From Hypholoma sublateritium FD-334 SS-4 (Eukaryota > Basidiomycota > Agaricomycetes > Agaricales > Strophariaceae): a stretch of 64,000 bases of DNA. The notes beneath the pieces are model-generated. The model made no database searches, had not been told where the DNA came from, and saw only the letters and a list, made by a program, of their open reading frames with translations. Of this stretch, positions 44,880 through 57,343 are shown one piece after another. The DNA lies in contig KN817654.1 in the NCBI GenBank assembly GCA_000827495.1, positions 16,537 to 80,536 of the forward strand, written 5' to 3'. Positions within the stretch are counted from its first letter, which is position 1. Every line of letters starts with the position of its first letter. The position numbers and the translations under genes were made by a program.

Positions 44880-45625
44880 GCTGCAGTGCGACGCTGTGGA
44901 TCGACGTTGCCTGCGAGAGTGTGTGCAGAGGAGGGGGTGCGGGGCAAGGATGTGACACAGCAATAGTGACGAATCTGCGAATTGTGTTTCGCAGATTTGT
45001 CACAGCTGTGCTGAGCTGCAGTGCAGCCGCTGAGAGGATTGTAGTCAACAATCAACTAAAGACAGAGACATGTCGCATGAGGGCGGCACATGATCATATA
45101 GTTCAAGCTCTGCTTCAATCGCTTTTTTCTATCGCTAAGTCCAATCTGCCAGCTCATCGCCCCAACATCTGCCCCGCCCCCTCCTCACCCCTCCTCGCCA
45201 ATCCATACCGCAACGTCGACGCCATCCGCCACAACTTCGACCTCTCCCGCCGCTCCCCATCATCACAATCTCGCCCCCGACTGCCCGACGCCAGTTACAC
45301 CACCCACCCCACTCAAGTCTCAACGACAATGCGGCTGCTGCGTCTGCAGTCTCGAGACCGTTGACGGATGCCATGACGCCGATGCACTCCACCACGGCGC
45401 AGCACCCGCCCACATTCGCCCTCCGTCTCCACCCTGCTTGTTGCATGGACAAGGCCACCCGCATCGCTGTCCTCACCATTGCCGCCCCGCACACCACCGA
45501 TACTGCCGCCATAGCCAATTCAGCTGCATCGCAGCCCATGCTCTTGGCGCTTGAGTATGCGGAGCGCTCCGCCGTCGCCAAGGGCGAGCCCAACGATACG
45601 GCGCCCTCGACCTAGCGGCCGCCCG
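44880..45625 (+). repeat. palindrome-carrying repeat family (P38), copy 1
   Basis: About 450 bp from 44940 match 48025-48350 in order: GTGACACAGCA, the 38-bp palindrome, AACAATCAACTAAAG, CGCTAAGTCCAATCTGCCAG and CCATACCGCAACGTCGACG. The following part (45345-45620) resembles 50450-50790. No coding sequence is credible. Confidence 0.75.
44966..45003. repeat. 38-bp imperfect palindrome, copy 1
   Basis: GTGACGAATCTGCGAA on the left is nearly the reverse complement of TTTCGCAGATTTGTCAC on the right, with two mismatches relative to the copy at 48047. Confidence 0.85.
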
Positions 45626-46000
45626 CCGCCAATACCCATCGCAACGCCGTGCCAGCCTGCCAGCACGGGTGGACATTAGGAAAACCACTTTTTTTCCCAG
45701 GGCAGCTTTGGCAAATTCACACATTCTAAAAGTAGCCTGAGCACGCATAGTCTAATATTTATATCTCTGAATTGATTTTCGTGACACGTCATTCAATCAA
45801 TATGCTCTATAAGTAGTCGCAAATGCTCTGGGAGTGACTTGGAAGCAATGTAGATTGCCTTTCAATGCTTTGAAACCAATATCATCTAAATATCATCAAT
45901 ACATTATGTATTCATACTTTGCTTTTGCTATTTGCATAAAATTGCATTGAAGAGTATCTTATTCGCTATATAATTGACATGTAATGTTACTATACTAAGA
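45626..46000. other. AT-rich stretch, no gene
   Basis: The composition returns to that of the 42-44.8 kb island. It could be the detached end of that island, separated by the repeat, but no sequence evidence links them. Confidence 0.35.
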
Positions 46001-47999
46001 AAACAATGCACCAACATGCTAAACCACCCGCTATCCGGTCGCGCAGACACCGCGCTGAGCAACAACACAAAGCCGGTGCCCATGATCTGCTTGTCGTGCG
46101 AGACGTGGCGCGAGTGCTATCGAGGGGCGGATGAGGTGCCAACATCCTCGATTCTTGGTGGGGCGGGGAAAGACTGACCGGCGGTGCAGTGCGGGCATTG
46201 GTTGAAGGCGGATACGACGTGGAATATAGAGCAGGGGGCCTCCTTCCCAATTCCGCTGCACCGACGTCGAGAGGCTAATACGGAGGCGGGCACCAATGTC
46301 GAAGGGCGTCGTCGATAAGTTCCGGATTGAGGAACGGTGGTGGTGATGCATTGGGGAGACTTCGACAGACCGTGGAGAGGGGTGGATGGGCGAGAGAATG
46401 CGCCCAGGCTAGCGTGGTGCCCGCGCAGTCGCAGATGCGCCGTTTCGTGGTGTGGGCGAGCAAGAGAAGGCGCTTCGAAGCTCGTGCGGGTCCCCTCGTG
46501 GGCGATGTAGCGGGCGATGGCACGCGGCTTGCTCAGGCCACGCAAGAACACGGCGTCGAATTCGAATTACATCGATTTTGGAGCTGGCGGCGATGAGCAT
46601 GGGCGGAGTGCAGCGTCTTCCTCCACAGCGGGGAGACACGGCCTGTGCGCAAACTTGGAGCACCGAGAGGAGGGGCCCCGTCCATCGACGGAACCGTCTC
46701 TGCCGGTGGAGGCGACGATGGAGGCAGCGGCGGAGGGCGGTATACGGGGCCCGGGGGTATCCCGCGGCTGCATCATGCCCGAGCATGCCCAACGAGGGCG
46801 CGTGCTTGATGACCGCCTGGCCATGGCCGTGGCAACCTGTTGGTGGTGATGGTGGCGCCGCCGCCGCCGCCCCCACGAGACCGTGCGGCGCACATGTTGG
46901 AGACGCGGATTGTGCGCCGAACCGCGAGCGCGACGGACCCTGCACAGAATCTTCGTTGACGGAGTGGGGCGGAGCAGAGAATGGACGAGGGCGTTGGGCA
47001 CGGCGGTTCTTGTTGGCGGGAGAATCGGTGGACGGCGGTGCATGAGAGCGGTGTGGTGTGTGTGGGGGGGTGGCGGTTCCAGGCGGGGAGGAGAGCGGGA
47101 CACAGCGATGGAGGTATGCGCGGGAGCTGCCCGGTGCGCCATGCGTACGTTCTTATCCGGGTGTGCGTCAGGGAACGGGCGGCGAGCAGATAGCGGCGGC
47201 GGCAAGGGATGGGGCCGGCGAGCGGGTGAGAGCGAGAGCTCGAGCGGGCGCGGGTCCGTTAATTTGTACCTTCGCCGGCGATGTGCTGCCCGACGGCACG
47301 CGCCTCGCTGGTCCCGCGCAGGAGCACGGCGCCGAGTTGAGATCGGGGGCGCGCACTTTATCCATGGGGGTGCCGGTCACAAATCGCGTTGGCGTCGGAG
47401 GTGGCGGCGACGACGATGGAGGGGGGAGATTGGCGGTGGGGGGAGCCAGGTGCGTCCACAAAGACGGCGAAGAGGGGGGCGGCATTATTGTCTGCGGGCG
47501 ACATGGAAGCCGGCATCGACGGCGTGGGCAGCCTCGACATAGGTCGCTAGAGCCGAGGCGTGAGGCGAGAGCGAGAGCGGAGGCGGAGCGATGCGCACCA
47601 ACTTCTCCTTGCTGAGGCGGTGGTGGAGGTCCGAGGGGGTGGCGGCGAGGGCGGCATGTATGCGGATAGCCCGGTGCTCCATGCGTACATTCTCCTCGTC
47701 CGGCAGCGCGTCAAAGCTCGAGCAGCGAGCGCTTGGGGACTTGATCGGTGAGCAGGGCGACGCGGGATGGGGGCGGCGAGCGGGCGAGAGCGACGAGAGC
47801 TAGCGGGGGACGGCGCGGCGAAGGAGAGAGTGGGCGGAGGTGGGGAATTGGGCCTCGTCCGCCGATGGAGCCATCTGTGGATGCGGTGATTGGCGGCAGC
47901 GGCGTAGGAGGTACGGGCGCATGTCTGGCGGCACTTGAAGGGGTGCGTGGTGAGCAGACGGCGTTGGTATGGGTTGGGGCGAGAGCGACGATAGCCGGT
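46001..47999. other. GC-rich region, no credible gene
   Basis: Long overlapping frames occur on both strands and all six phases with Arg/Gly/Pro-rich products, the hallmark of composition rather than coding. Words related to the GC-rich repeat hairpin (GCGCTTCGAAGCTCGTGCGG at 46470) recur. No intron-exon structure or domain was recognised. Confidence 0.55.
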
Positions 48000-50120
48000 T
48001 GATAGCAGGGGGGGCAAGTGCGGCGTGGGGACGTGACACAGCAGCAGTGACGAATCTGCGAAATGCGTTTCGCAGATTCGTCACAGTTGCTGAGCTGCTG
48101 CTGCAGCCTGCGTTGTGCAGCCCGCAGGCGCTGAGACGATTGTAATCAACAATCAACTAAAGGCAGAAACGCATCGCGCGAGGGGCACGTGACCACACAA
48201 TTCAAGCTCCGCTTCAATGTTTTTTTCTGTCGCTAAGTCCAATCTGCCAGCTCATCGCCCCAACCATCCGCCCCCAACGTCTGCCCCGCCCCCTCCTCGC
48301 CGACCCATACCGCAACGTCGACGCNGTGCGCCACAACCTCGACATCTCCCNCCNCCACCCTTCNTTGCAGCCTCTCCCCCGGCCGCCGCCGCGCGAACAA
48401 CATCGCACACACCGTCGCCGTTGCAGAGGACGCCGCCCCGCCCGCCGACGATGGCCCATTACAGTCTGCGTGGCCCGCGGGCAGCTCGCGTGGCTCGCGG
48501 CTGAATCCCGCACGCGCCTCGACGCCCACTCAACGATGACGCGGCTCCGCTGCTGCGTCTGCGCACCCCGAGACCGCCGGTGGGATTCATCTCCCTCTGC
48601 TACATCAGCAATGTCAGGGAATGCTACAGGGGCTACCCAGCNCTATGCAGATGGGGACCCATGCTATGACACTATGGGACACTATGCGGGCGCTATACAG
48701 CACTGCATAGCTTCCCACAGTGCCATAGCGTGGGTCCCAAAATCAGGCATTGCTGATGTACCCTCCTCGCTGACGTATATACGGACTAGCCCCCCCCAGA
48801 GTCGCTCTCAACGTCTCCCGCCGCTCCCCTCCGTCGCAACCTCGCCGCCGACCGCCGCCGCGGGGACAATCCCGATCGCACGTCGCCGAGAGCCCCGCCC
48901 CGCCCGCCTACGCCCACTGTAGTCAGCGTAGCCCCGAGCAGCTCGGATGGCGATGCTGGCGCCCTCTACCACCACCATATCTGTCGCCAGCCACCGCCCT
49001 CCGTCGCTATCCACCGCCCTCCGTCGCCAACCAACGTCCTCGGTAGCCACCTCGCCCTGCCCGTCGCCGNGCCATCAAGTCCACCACCATCGCATCCTCT
49101 CCGTCGCCCTGGTNGCCATCTCGTCCCGCATGCCACCGGTCGCGACCNCATAGCCAGCCTNGTCCCAGGCCAGNCCGTGGACCTCGCGAATTAGAACGAG
49201 AGTCGACGATTACCCCACACGCCTCATATGCGAGCTGGACCGCCGAAGTGCCCACACCGAGCACCCCCGGGCATGCANGACCGACACCCCGAATGTCAAC
49301 ACGCGAATTGCGCACACACGACCGACTCGCATGCTCACGCGTGGCGTCGTCCTTTGACGCCCTGCGACATGGGCGCTCCCAACCACGACGCACTCCCACA
49401 ACGACACGACGCCCTCGACGATCACCGCCGAGATCCGTCGTGACCTCGTCACCGGGCACGAAGGTCGCTTCGCCGTTCGTAGTCCCGCCGCTCGCTTCGC
49501 GGCTCTCCACGCTGTGTGCGGGCCGCAGCCTGGGAGACAGCCCGTGCGCAGGTAAGTACCTCATGCATTTAACTGCTTGTCGCTGTTGCTAACACACCCT
49601 CACACCCTGCAGGCTATGTCGCCCCTCAACGTTCAATGACAATATATGGTATGTGTGTGTCNTCTATCTATGCATACTGCCTGCTGACCTGCCTACTCAC
49701 AGTGCACTTTGGGGGTCTCCACTGTCACCATACCAGGTAATACCGCTACATTCCTTCNTCTCGTTCCCATCCTAGCTACATTGTTGTACNATGTAGCAGT
49801 TTGTACTTGTATTTACATGTATTAATTCACCAATAATATGATTTTTTCTACCAATCTACCAATGCTGTTAGACTCTCAGAGATATATTTGTGACTCTACA
49901 AGCAATCTGGAGCAATCAAGAGGACTCTCAAAGGTAGTGAAGGCATATCTGAGTGCAATTTAGGTATATCTAAGACCAACCTAGGTAAAATCTGAGTCCA
50001 TCTCAAAGCAATCCAGAGACATTTAGGAAGTCTCACTTAGGTAGACCTTGCTCCTGGTATCTTTGCAACTTTTTATCTCCTGGTATCCCCTGGTATCTCT
50101 AGGTATATTTTAGAGACACC
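48000..50120 (+). repeat. palindrome-carrying repeat family (P38), copy 2, with AT-rich tail
   Basis: It starts with the perfect palindrome region and continues through GC-rich sequence with several Ns, then an AT-rich tail (49600-50100). The tail, for instance GCATACTGCCTGCTGACCTG and CTCTACAAGCAATCT, is repeated at 51570-51930. Confidence 0.6.
48047..48084. repeat. 38-bp perfect palindrome
   Basis: GTGACGAATCTGCGAAA, then TGCG, then TTTCGCAGATTCGTCAC: 17-bp perfect arms around a 4-nt loop. Confidence 0.95.
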
Positions 50121-50199
50121 CAGAGAAAAAGTAGGTTTTCCTGATGGAAGAATCGTGACACGGGGAACTGCGTGAGGTGCGACGTGGCTCGAGCGTGTC

Positions 50200-51930
50200 G
50201 ATCATCTTTGAGCCCACAGCATGTATCCTCGTTGTCCCTGAGGTCGCCGTCCTACATCTCTTGACGCCCTACGACATGGGCACACTGCTCACCTCTGGTG
50301 CAGTTTCGGCCCAACCGCCGGAACACGGACAAGCCTGACTGCATCACATGCCGTGGCCGTCGCAGAGGGTGCCGTCCCTCCCCCTACCGATGGCCTACTG
50401 CAGCCAGCTGAGTACTGGTGCCGTCTAGGCGCCCGGTGCATCACCCCACTCAATGACAATGGGCACTGCTGCTGCGTCTCCGCTTGCGAGACCGCTGCTG
50501 ACGGATAGCGCAACACTGACGCTCTGTGCCACGGCGCATCCCTCGCCCACAGCCGCCCTCCGCCACTACCTTTCCCCCGACTGTCTTGGGGACAAGGCCA
50601 GCCGCATCACCATCCTCGCCGTCGCAATGGTTGCCATCGAAAGCTGCCGACACACCCCGCCACCGATGGCCCCAGCGCAGACAATTCATCGCCAGAGCAG
50701 CCTGTGCTCTTCGCGCTCGGAGGCGGCGGAGCACTCCCCCGCCACCGAGCATGAGCCCAACGTCATGGCACCCTCCACTCAGCCTGCCCGCTGCTGATAG
50801 TGTCTCTGCAGCCGGAGGCAGAGGCGCGACACGAGGAACTGCGCGAGGTGCAATGGGCCAATTGTCTTTGAGGGATCGCCGGCGGGTTGGAGAGCATGAT
50901 CGCGGAGAAAGGCGGCAGCAGAGGCACAATCAGTGCATCATCGAGGGAGGACATCGTCTTTGCCTTGAGCGAGGAGCGCAGGGTCAGCGAGCGCGACGGA
51001 AGCGCCGGTGTGGGAGGCAATGCACGCCAGGGGCTTTCTGGCTCGGCCGAGCGTCTCTATTCCTCTGAACCAACGCTCTAGCAGCCTACATGTCTAGCTA
51101 GATGCTGGGTACGAGGAGTGCCTCACCGCTGCCGAGGTCCGGCATGGTGCGCTTATTCACCCCCCATGGACACTGCTGCTATGTCTATGACGCCCACGGC
51201 CATGAGGTAAGTAGCCCCCACATCTCAACACTCATTGCCGCTGCTGACGTCTCCGCACACCTTGCAGGGTACGACATTCCTCAACGGTCAACAACGATAT
51301 GATGCCACTGCTGTATCTGGGACTTCAAGACCGCCGCAGGGCCACAGCGTAACAACACCCTTGCCATAGGTCAGCTGATCGCTGATGGCTGCGCCATCTG
51401 CTGTTTCCTGTAGGTACGTGTTCTCACTGTGCGATGTCCGTGCTGCAGTATGGCTGCTCACGCGCTCGAGACAGTGACACCGCAGCATGTCGCCCATCCT
51501 CACAGTGCTCCGCTTGCTGAATGCGGTGGTGTGCAATATATGTCGCCCACTTGCATGGTACATATGTGTTGTCCATATGTGCATACTGCCTGCTGACCTG
51601 CCCACTCACAGCACACTTTGCGGGGCAAGTCTCCTGTATAATACCAGTGCATTCCTTCATTTTGTTCCCATCACAGCTACATTATCATACCATGTAGCAG
51701 TTTAGACTTATGATTTACCTGTACTAATTTATAAATAATACAATTTATTATTACCAATATACCAGTAATGTCAGACTTTAAGAGACATATTTGCAACTCT
51801 ACAAGCAATCTAGAGAAATGAAGAATGCTTTCAAAGATAATGAAGGCATATCTGAGTTCAATCTAGGTATCCCTAAGACCAATCTCGGTAGAACTTGAGT
51901 CAATCTCAAAGCAACCCAGTTTGGCCCTCC
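50200..51930 (+). repeat. P38-related repeat, copy 3
   Basis: The first part (50440-50790) matches 45345-45620. The later part (51200-51930) matches 49540-50040 with an insertion of about 230 bp. Together they suggest a non-autonomous element of about 1.7-2 kb. The right end (about 51921) meets the KDZ copy 1 coding remnant. Confidence 0.55.
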
Positions 51931-54900
51931 TCCAAGTCCTCTGTGTGCATGATGCCCAATCCTGGCCCCCAAAAATGTGCTAAAACCTCTCATTACCCTG
52001 ATAGAGTACCCCTTGAAGACAACTTCGAGGTTATACACGCGCGCACAACCCACTTGACCAGCAGGAAAGAGCCCATCGAATCCTCGCGCTCCCCGTTGAA
52101 AGGCCAAATGACGCGGACGCTGGGGAATGTCTGGGCCCCGGAAGACAATGAAGAGCTTGCATTAGACAAAACTGACGAGCGCTACAACGAGGAGATCATG
52201 GTCGGTATTTTTGATAGCAGGCCGGCGGACTCTGGGCGTCCAGCATGAAAGTGTCGTGTTAGAAGTCGGATTTCGGTGAGCACCGCGTCGCCGTTATATT
52301 ATGCATGGTGCTAACTAGAGTTTACTTAAAACTCAAAGAGCAGACCCCACATACATTGGAAGAAAAACTATCGCAGTGAATACCTTGACGAAGACATACT
52401 ATGGGAGGGTCGAGGTGATTTCACCAACGGCATTCACAATGTCGTGATCAGCTACTGCGGGTGTCATCGAGCTCTTCCCAACCACGTCCAGCTACTCCGC
52501 CGAGGCCTCTATCCCGCATCACAGGTGTCCCCCCGAACCTGCGTCACCTTCACGTTGCTTCACCTCATTCATCTACTTTCCCTAATGTTAAAGATTTCCA
52601 TGTATGACTTATATCGCGCCTTGGAGTGCCTGACCAACAACTTGGGGGGGGAAGCACCTAAATCGAGGTATCGGCTGCTTCTCCGTGTAGGCCTACAGTG
52701 GCGGCACCTCAAGATGTTGAAACGCACTGGCAGAGCACATGACGAGGCAGGCATCGCAGCTAGGAAGGATGGCGAACTTGTGGTTATGTGCCCCTCCTGC
52801 CCCCATCCAGGAATTAACCTACCTGAGGGCTGGGATGAGGTGCCAAAGGAGCAGGTGTGGGTGTTGAATTCTCTGTATTACGCGCCCAACTGATCCTGAC
52901 CTCAATTTAGCTTCTTGTACCAGCTGCTTCTATGCATGGACGCTAACTTTCGCCTCAAGAATCAACTCATGTTGAAATGGTCTCAAGATCCGGGCCTAGG
53001 AATCGGTTGGGCTTACATGGTTAGGCGGGAGCCTTATGAAGCCTACGTGCTTAGTAAAGCTGACAATGCCAATGTACATGCCCTTTCGTACTGCGCGCAC
53101 ACTGGACGCTGACCTGCATGCAGATCAGTACCTGCATAGGATTTCAGGCTCTCACCCAAGCCCTTACCCGCTTCTCGAAAGGCCTGCAATATACTGGCGT
53201 CGGCGGCGTCTTCTGTGGTGATACGGCTGCAATCAGTCTATGCATGTAAATCCGCTAGATTTTCGATTTTAGCCGTACTCTACTATGTAGACAAGGGGAG
53301 CTAGGAGGTACCCGACCTAGCTAGCTCCAGTGAAATAACAGAGACATAAGCACCTACTCAGAGACTGTGACAGACAGCAATTGACTCGTGCAGATATGTA
53401 NGCAGTTAATAAACTCAGAGACAGTAAAACTNAGAACGGGNATTGGTGGTCGAGANTACCCAAATGGAGTCCTGCTAGCTNACACAAATATATCAAAGGG
53501 GCTGTATTGGAATCTATACCCTAGCTAGCTCGATAATACAGGGGCTAGCTAGCTTTGATAGGCCGTATGAACATGTACGAAGGCCTATGCAACAAAGGCA
53601 TATGACATGCATCACGCATGATCAATATATGCGACGTGCTTGATGCCATTTCTAGAAATGCACCAGCTAGCTCGGTAATGACACACGCACAGGCAGCTAG
53701 CTCACGGAACAAAGGTCCAAATAGTAGACCAGAGTAAAACCCAAAGACCTAGGGCATATGGGAATGAAGCTAGCATGCGGTACCCAGTCTGAAGGTCTAC
53801 ACGGACCGCGAACGGAAACAGCTAGGAATGGAAAGAGTTACCAAAACGGTCAACGCAGATCGTACGCCTCACGTTCAAGGTCTAGAATGGACTGTAGATA
53901 TGTATTTTGTCTTGTTTCCATTTCGTTTTGTAGCTAGACACTCTGTATAGTATATAAACCTTAGCTAGGAGTTTGGAATAGACAAGCAACCGTTTCAGAA
54001 CTTAAACTTGAACCACGACAATCTGTCGGGTGCGAGCTAGAGGGACAAATAAGAAATAAGTTGTCTTCACAGAACTAGACTGGGAAATTAAACGGAACAG
54101 CACCTGGGGCCTGATCAGGGATTGGAATTGGAAAGGAAAGCGCCTGGGGCTTATATTGGACTGGAGAGTGCCTGGGACTCTATTATTGGCAGACTGGATT
54201 GGACNGGAAAGGATTGGGTAGGACTGGATAATAGGCGGTACGAGCTAGGAACATGTGAAGTGACAATTGGTGGCAAAACAAGGAGCTAGGAACCAGTTAA
54301 GCGTTTTCGAATGCAAGATTTGGCAAATAGAACTTAGCTAGCTGCAGAGTGGGAGACAGTGAAGTGTGCATACACCATAAAACATGGAAACACAACGAGC
54401 TAGCTCAACAATCAGACGTAGGATCGATTTTAAAATAAGCGGATTGCTGAGTCTCGACGAAGCTCCCTGCACAAAACCCTCAAAACATAAACTCTTGTAT
54501 CTCTCTTTACTCTAGTCTAAGAAAGCTAGATTGAATTGATTGATTAGTATTGAATAATTCCCCTTACCTTACAANNAACCGCAGGGTATTGTTGAAGAGA
54601 AAGACATAAAGTTACATTAGCTAGCTACTATGGGGCAGAGCACACATTAGATTTTATAGTACTAGGAAGAGCGTCGCTCAATCTAGGGATAGAATCTTGC
54701 TCCACAGTGGTTGTGTGTTTTGTGATTTGTGTCTTGCCCAACAGCAAGCCTCTCAGCGGGCGGGGGGAGATGTTCATGCCAAATGGCGTGGGGAATTTAC
54801 AGAAGGGCGAGCGGTATGAGTTTTGCCAGACATATCTTTGCCAACGTACTGATCCAGCTCACAGGTACGCAAACATGGATTACATCATTGCCTCAGCCAT

Positions 54901-57041
54901 GAGCCACTTCCATGAGCTGCGTTCCGTGGGCCTGAGCTACGACATATGCTGCCAATGGTACCCAAACATGTACCAGCAAATGACTGGGTGGCCCGAGCAA
55001 CTCCATATACTGCCAATGCTGGCAACTTGGCCGCTTATTCCCAAGTTCCATGAACCCGCGCACAATGAGAAAGCGCACGAGCAGTATTCATTCAACCTTG
55101 CTGTGGGGTTTGGTAAAAGTGATGGGGAGGTGCCGGAGCGTGGGTGGGCTGGGCATAACGGGCTGGGAAATACAACAAAAATGCAGGGCCCGGGCTCCAG
55201 GCACGATGTGCTGGATGATCACTTTGGCTCCTGGAATTGGGTGAAGTACCATACCATGGGTACATACTTCTGCATTTTTTGGTACATTGACCCATGGTTT
55301 TGACGAGTCTGCAGGGGGCCAGGGGCTTCGCTTATTCAGAAATACAAGGCGGCGGTCATTGAGCAAAATCGGCAGACGGAGGCCCATCGTGGCTTCACCG
55401 AGTCCCTTCCTGGGCACTTGGTTAAGGACTGGGATAACATGTGTGTCGTATGGGAGGAGGATGGCTTTCCCAAGACAAAACCCAACCCTTATGAATTAAA
55501 GGGGGCCCGTACGTTCTCTTTCCCTCCACTTTAGCTGCAGCTACTAACATGGTCTTCTAGGTATGACTGAAGCGAAGGTTAGACAGGAACTGGAGAAGGC
55601 AGAGGCTGCTCAACNTGCCNCGGGCGGCTCNGNGCCGCTGCATAAGACTGGTCCTTCTNAATTTATTNGGCTGGGGCTNGAGCTTGAAGAAACTCANTAA
55701 NTGTGCTTATTTTCAACCCNACAACTACGTTAACCNTCGTACAGGCGCAAACTTNAAGCTATGTCAAAAGAGCNNGCCAAAATACCTGCCAACCTCCAGG
55801 ACGCCACCCTAAAAGACCAAANGGCGCTGCTCACAAAGAGGATGCAAGCCTGGGAGCTCATCCGGAGNATCTACATGCCGGGGCTCCTCCAATATCAAAT
55901 GGAGTCTGGCGCTGGCAGCCCGCGCGCCTGGGATCATGGGCCAAACCCCGAAGATGTGGATCTGTTTTTGCCCTCCCAGCTTCCGCCCGAATGATGCAGG
56001 GCCGTCTGTGCCGAGGGGCTCCCTGAAGTTGAAGCAAAATATTGGTTTGTGCAGTGCGACAACACGCTAGAAGAACTTTGACATGCCCTTTGAATTAAGA
56101 CCCGCATGGTCCAGTTCAAGAACCAAAACATACGTGGCCAGGTACACAACACACGGTCAAGGGCGCTCATTGACCACATACACCAGCAGGAGCTAGCATC
56201 CACAGCAAAATATCGGCGTGCTCGGTCTGCTTCAGAGGCACTGAACCATTTCATGTCCCGCGGATGGGATGTTTGTTTCCTACCACTGATCCTGAGGGAA
56301 GGTCGGCAGGTCCAGGGAGGAGGGGAATATGGGAGGACGGACATGACGTGTTGGCTAACAATGGCGAGCCTTCGGGGCCTGAAGACGAGGCCAATATACC
56401 TGTGGTACCAGAGGAGCGGCACCGGCGCGATGGCACGGGGCAAACCCATTTTTCAATCTCGTGGATCTGGAGGGTGGAGGGTGCCAATGTTGCAGAGGCG
56501 GAGGACGGCGGGGATTATTCCTCTCTGAGGTTGGAGTGGGCGCAAAGCCGGGCTCACGCGCAATGCTGCAAAGAGGAGCTCCAGCTCCTGCTCGAAGAAA
56601 TGCGCCGAATGCTTGACTTCCTCAAGTACAAGGCTGACTGGTGGGAGAACGAGGCAATGTCGAGAATGACAGCATCTCCCGAGCTGAGAGAGGGCCTATC
56701 GTCGTACGCTGCAAGCCAAGCAGACGTGCAAACAGGCCTTGCGAGCTCGTTTGTTTGGCTCTGGAGGAAGCCCTTGGATCTGGTCAAAGAACGGCAGGTT
56801 GACAAAGAGTCACAAGCAGCAGCCATCAATTTAGCAGAGCAGGATATGATCCTTGATGACAACAATGCAGATGGCGATGGGGGCGATGACGACGACGACG
56901 GCGAAACCAGTGATGACAACGCTGGCGACGACGCCACCAGTTCTGAAGGCAACCACAACAGCCGTGCTGGAGGGCGCAGTGCAGATGCGTGCACTGTCAA
57001 TGTGCATCTAGCCCCCATGGACGCTGAAGCTGCTTTTTTTT
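51930..57041 (+). pseudogene. KDZ transposase copy 1, interrupted, lacking the CxC2 cluster
   Basis: KDZ (Kyakuja-Dileera-Zisupton) transposases are large fungal DNA-transposon enzymes, often with an N-terminal CxC2 zinc cluster. Readable parts in order are VWAPEDNEELALDKTDERYN (about 52130), RPHIHWKKNYRSEYLDED then GRGDF joined in frame to VVISYCGCH (52345-52460), RTGRAHDEAGIAARKDGEL, CPSCPHPGINLPEGWDEVPK, LLCMDANFRLKNQL, ISTCIGFQALTQAL (53124) and GEMFMPNGVGNLQKGER (54757). These are followed by ANMDYIIASAMSHFHEL, LIPKFHEPAHNEKAHEQYSF, GPGSRHDVLDDHFGSWNW and SLPGHLVKDWDNMCVVWEED. The coiled-coil C-terminus runs to TAA at 57041. Stops interrupt 55992-56095. Compared with copy 2, about 80 codons including the CxC2 cysteines are missing. 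Confidence 0.85.
53225..54745. mobile_element. AGCTAG-rich insertion inside KDZ copy 1
   Basis: The KDZ reading is broken between GVGGVFCG (53218) and GRGEMFMPN (about 54756); copy 2 is continuous at this point. The 1.5-kb block is AT-richer, has no long frame, and contains about 18 occurrences of AGCTAG or CTAGCT, many as GAGCTAGCTC-like palindromes. A GT donor at 53219 and an AG at 54743 would let it be spliced as a long intron. Terminal repeats were not found. Ns at 53401, 53432, 53441, 53457, 53481, 54205 and 54575-54576. Confidence 0.65.
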
Positions 57042-57343
57042 AATAAATATTAGCCTCCACATACCGTATCTATAAATAGTACATTGCTATAGATATCTCA
57101 AAATGAATCGCACATGTGAGCAAGCTGCCAGCACAGCGCTGCAGTACATTCTGTGGCTGTAAACCAGCCGTGGGAATAAAATGGTGAGCCGGATATTGTG
57201 CATAGGCTGTTCCGTGCATGCCGAGAGATTCCGGGAGTGCCGGGGCCTGCCATATGTGTCCCGGGTGCTCAGCAGCAGAGGCCGAGGTGTGCCGGAGGGC
57301 CAATGTTAATTGACAACGTGGATGCATGAGAATTGAATGCTAA

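Noticed and set aside
46452..47615. Overlapping 180-220-codon frames at 46.4-47.6 kb
   Set aside because: Arg/Gly/Pro-rich products open in several phases and both strands at once, as GC-rich repeats produce; no splice structure or domain.
44880..51930. Segments considered as LTRs of a retrotransposon
   Set aside because: Direct repeats exist, but no gag/pol, primer-binding site or polypurine tract was found between them.
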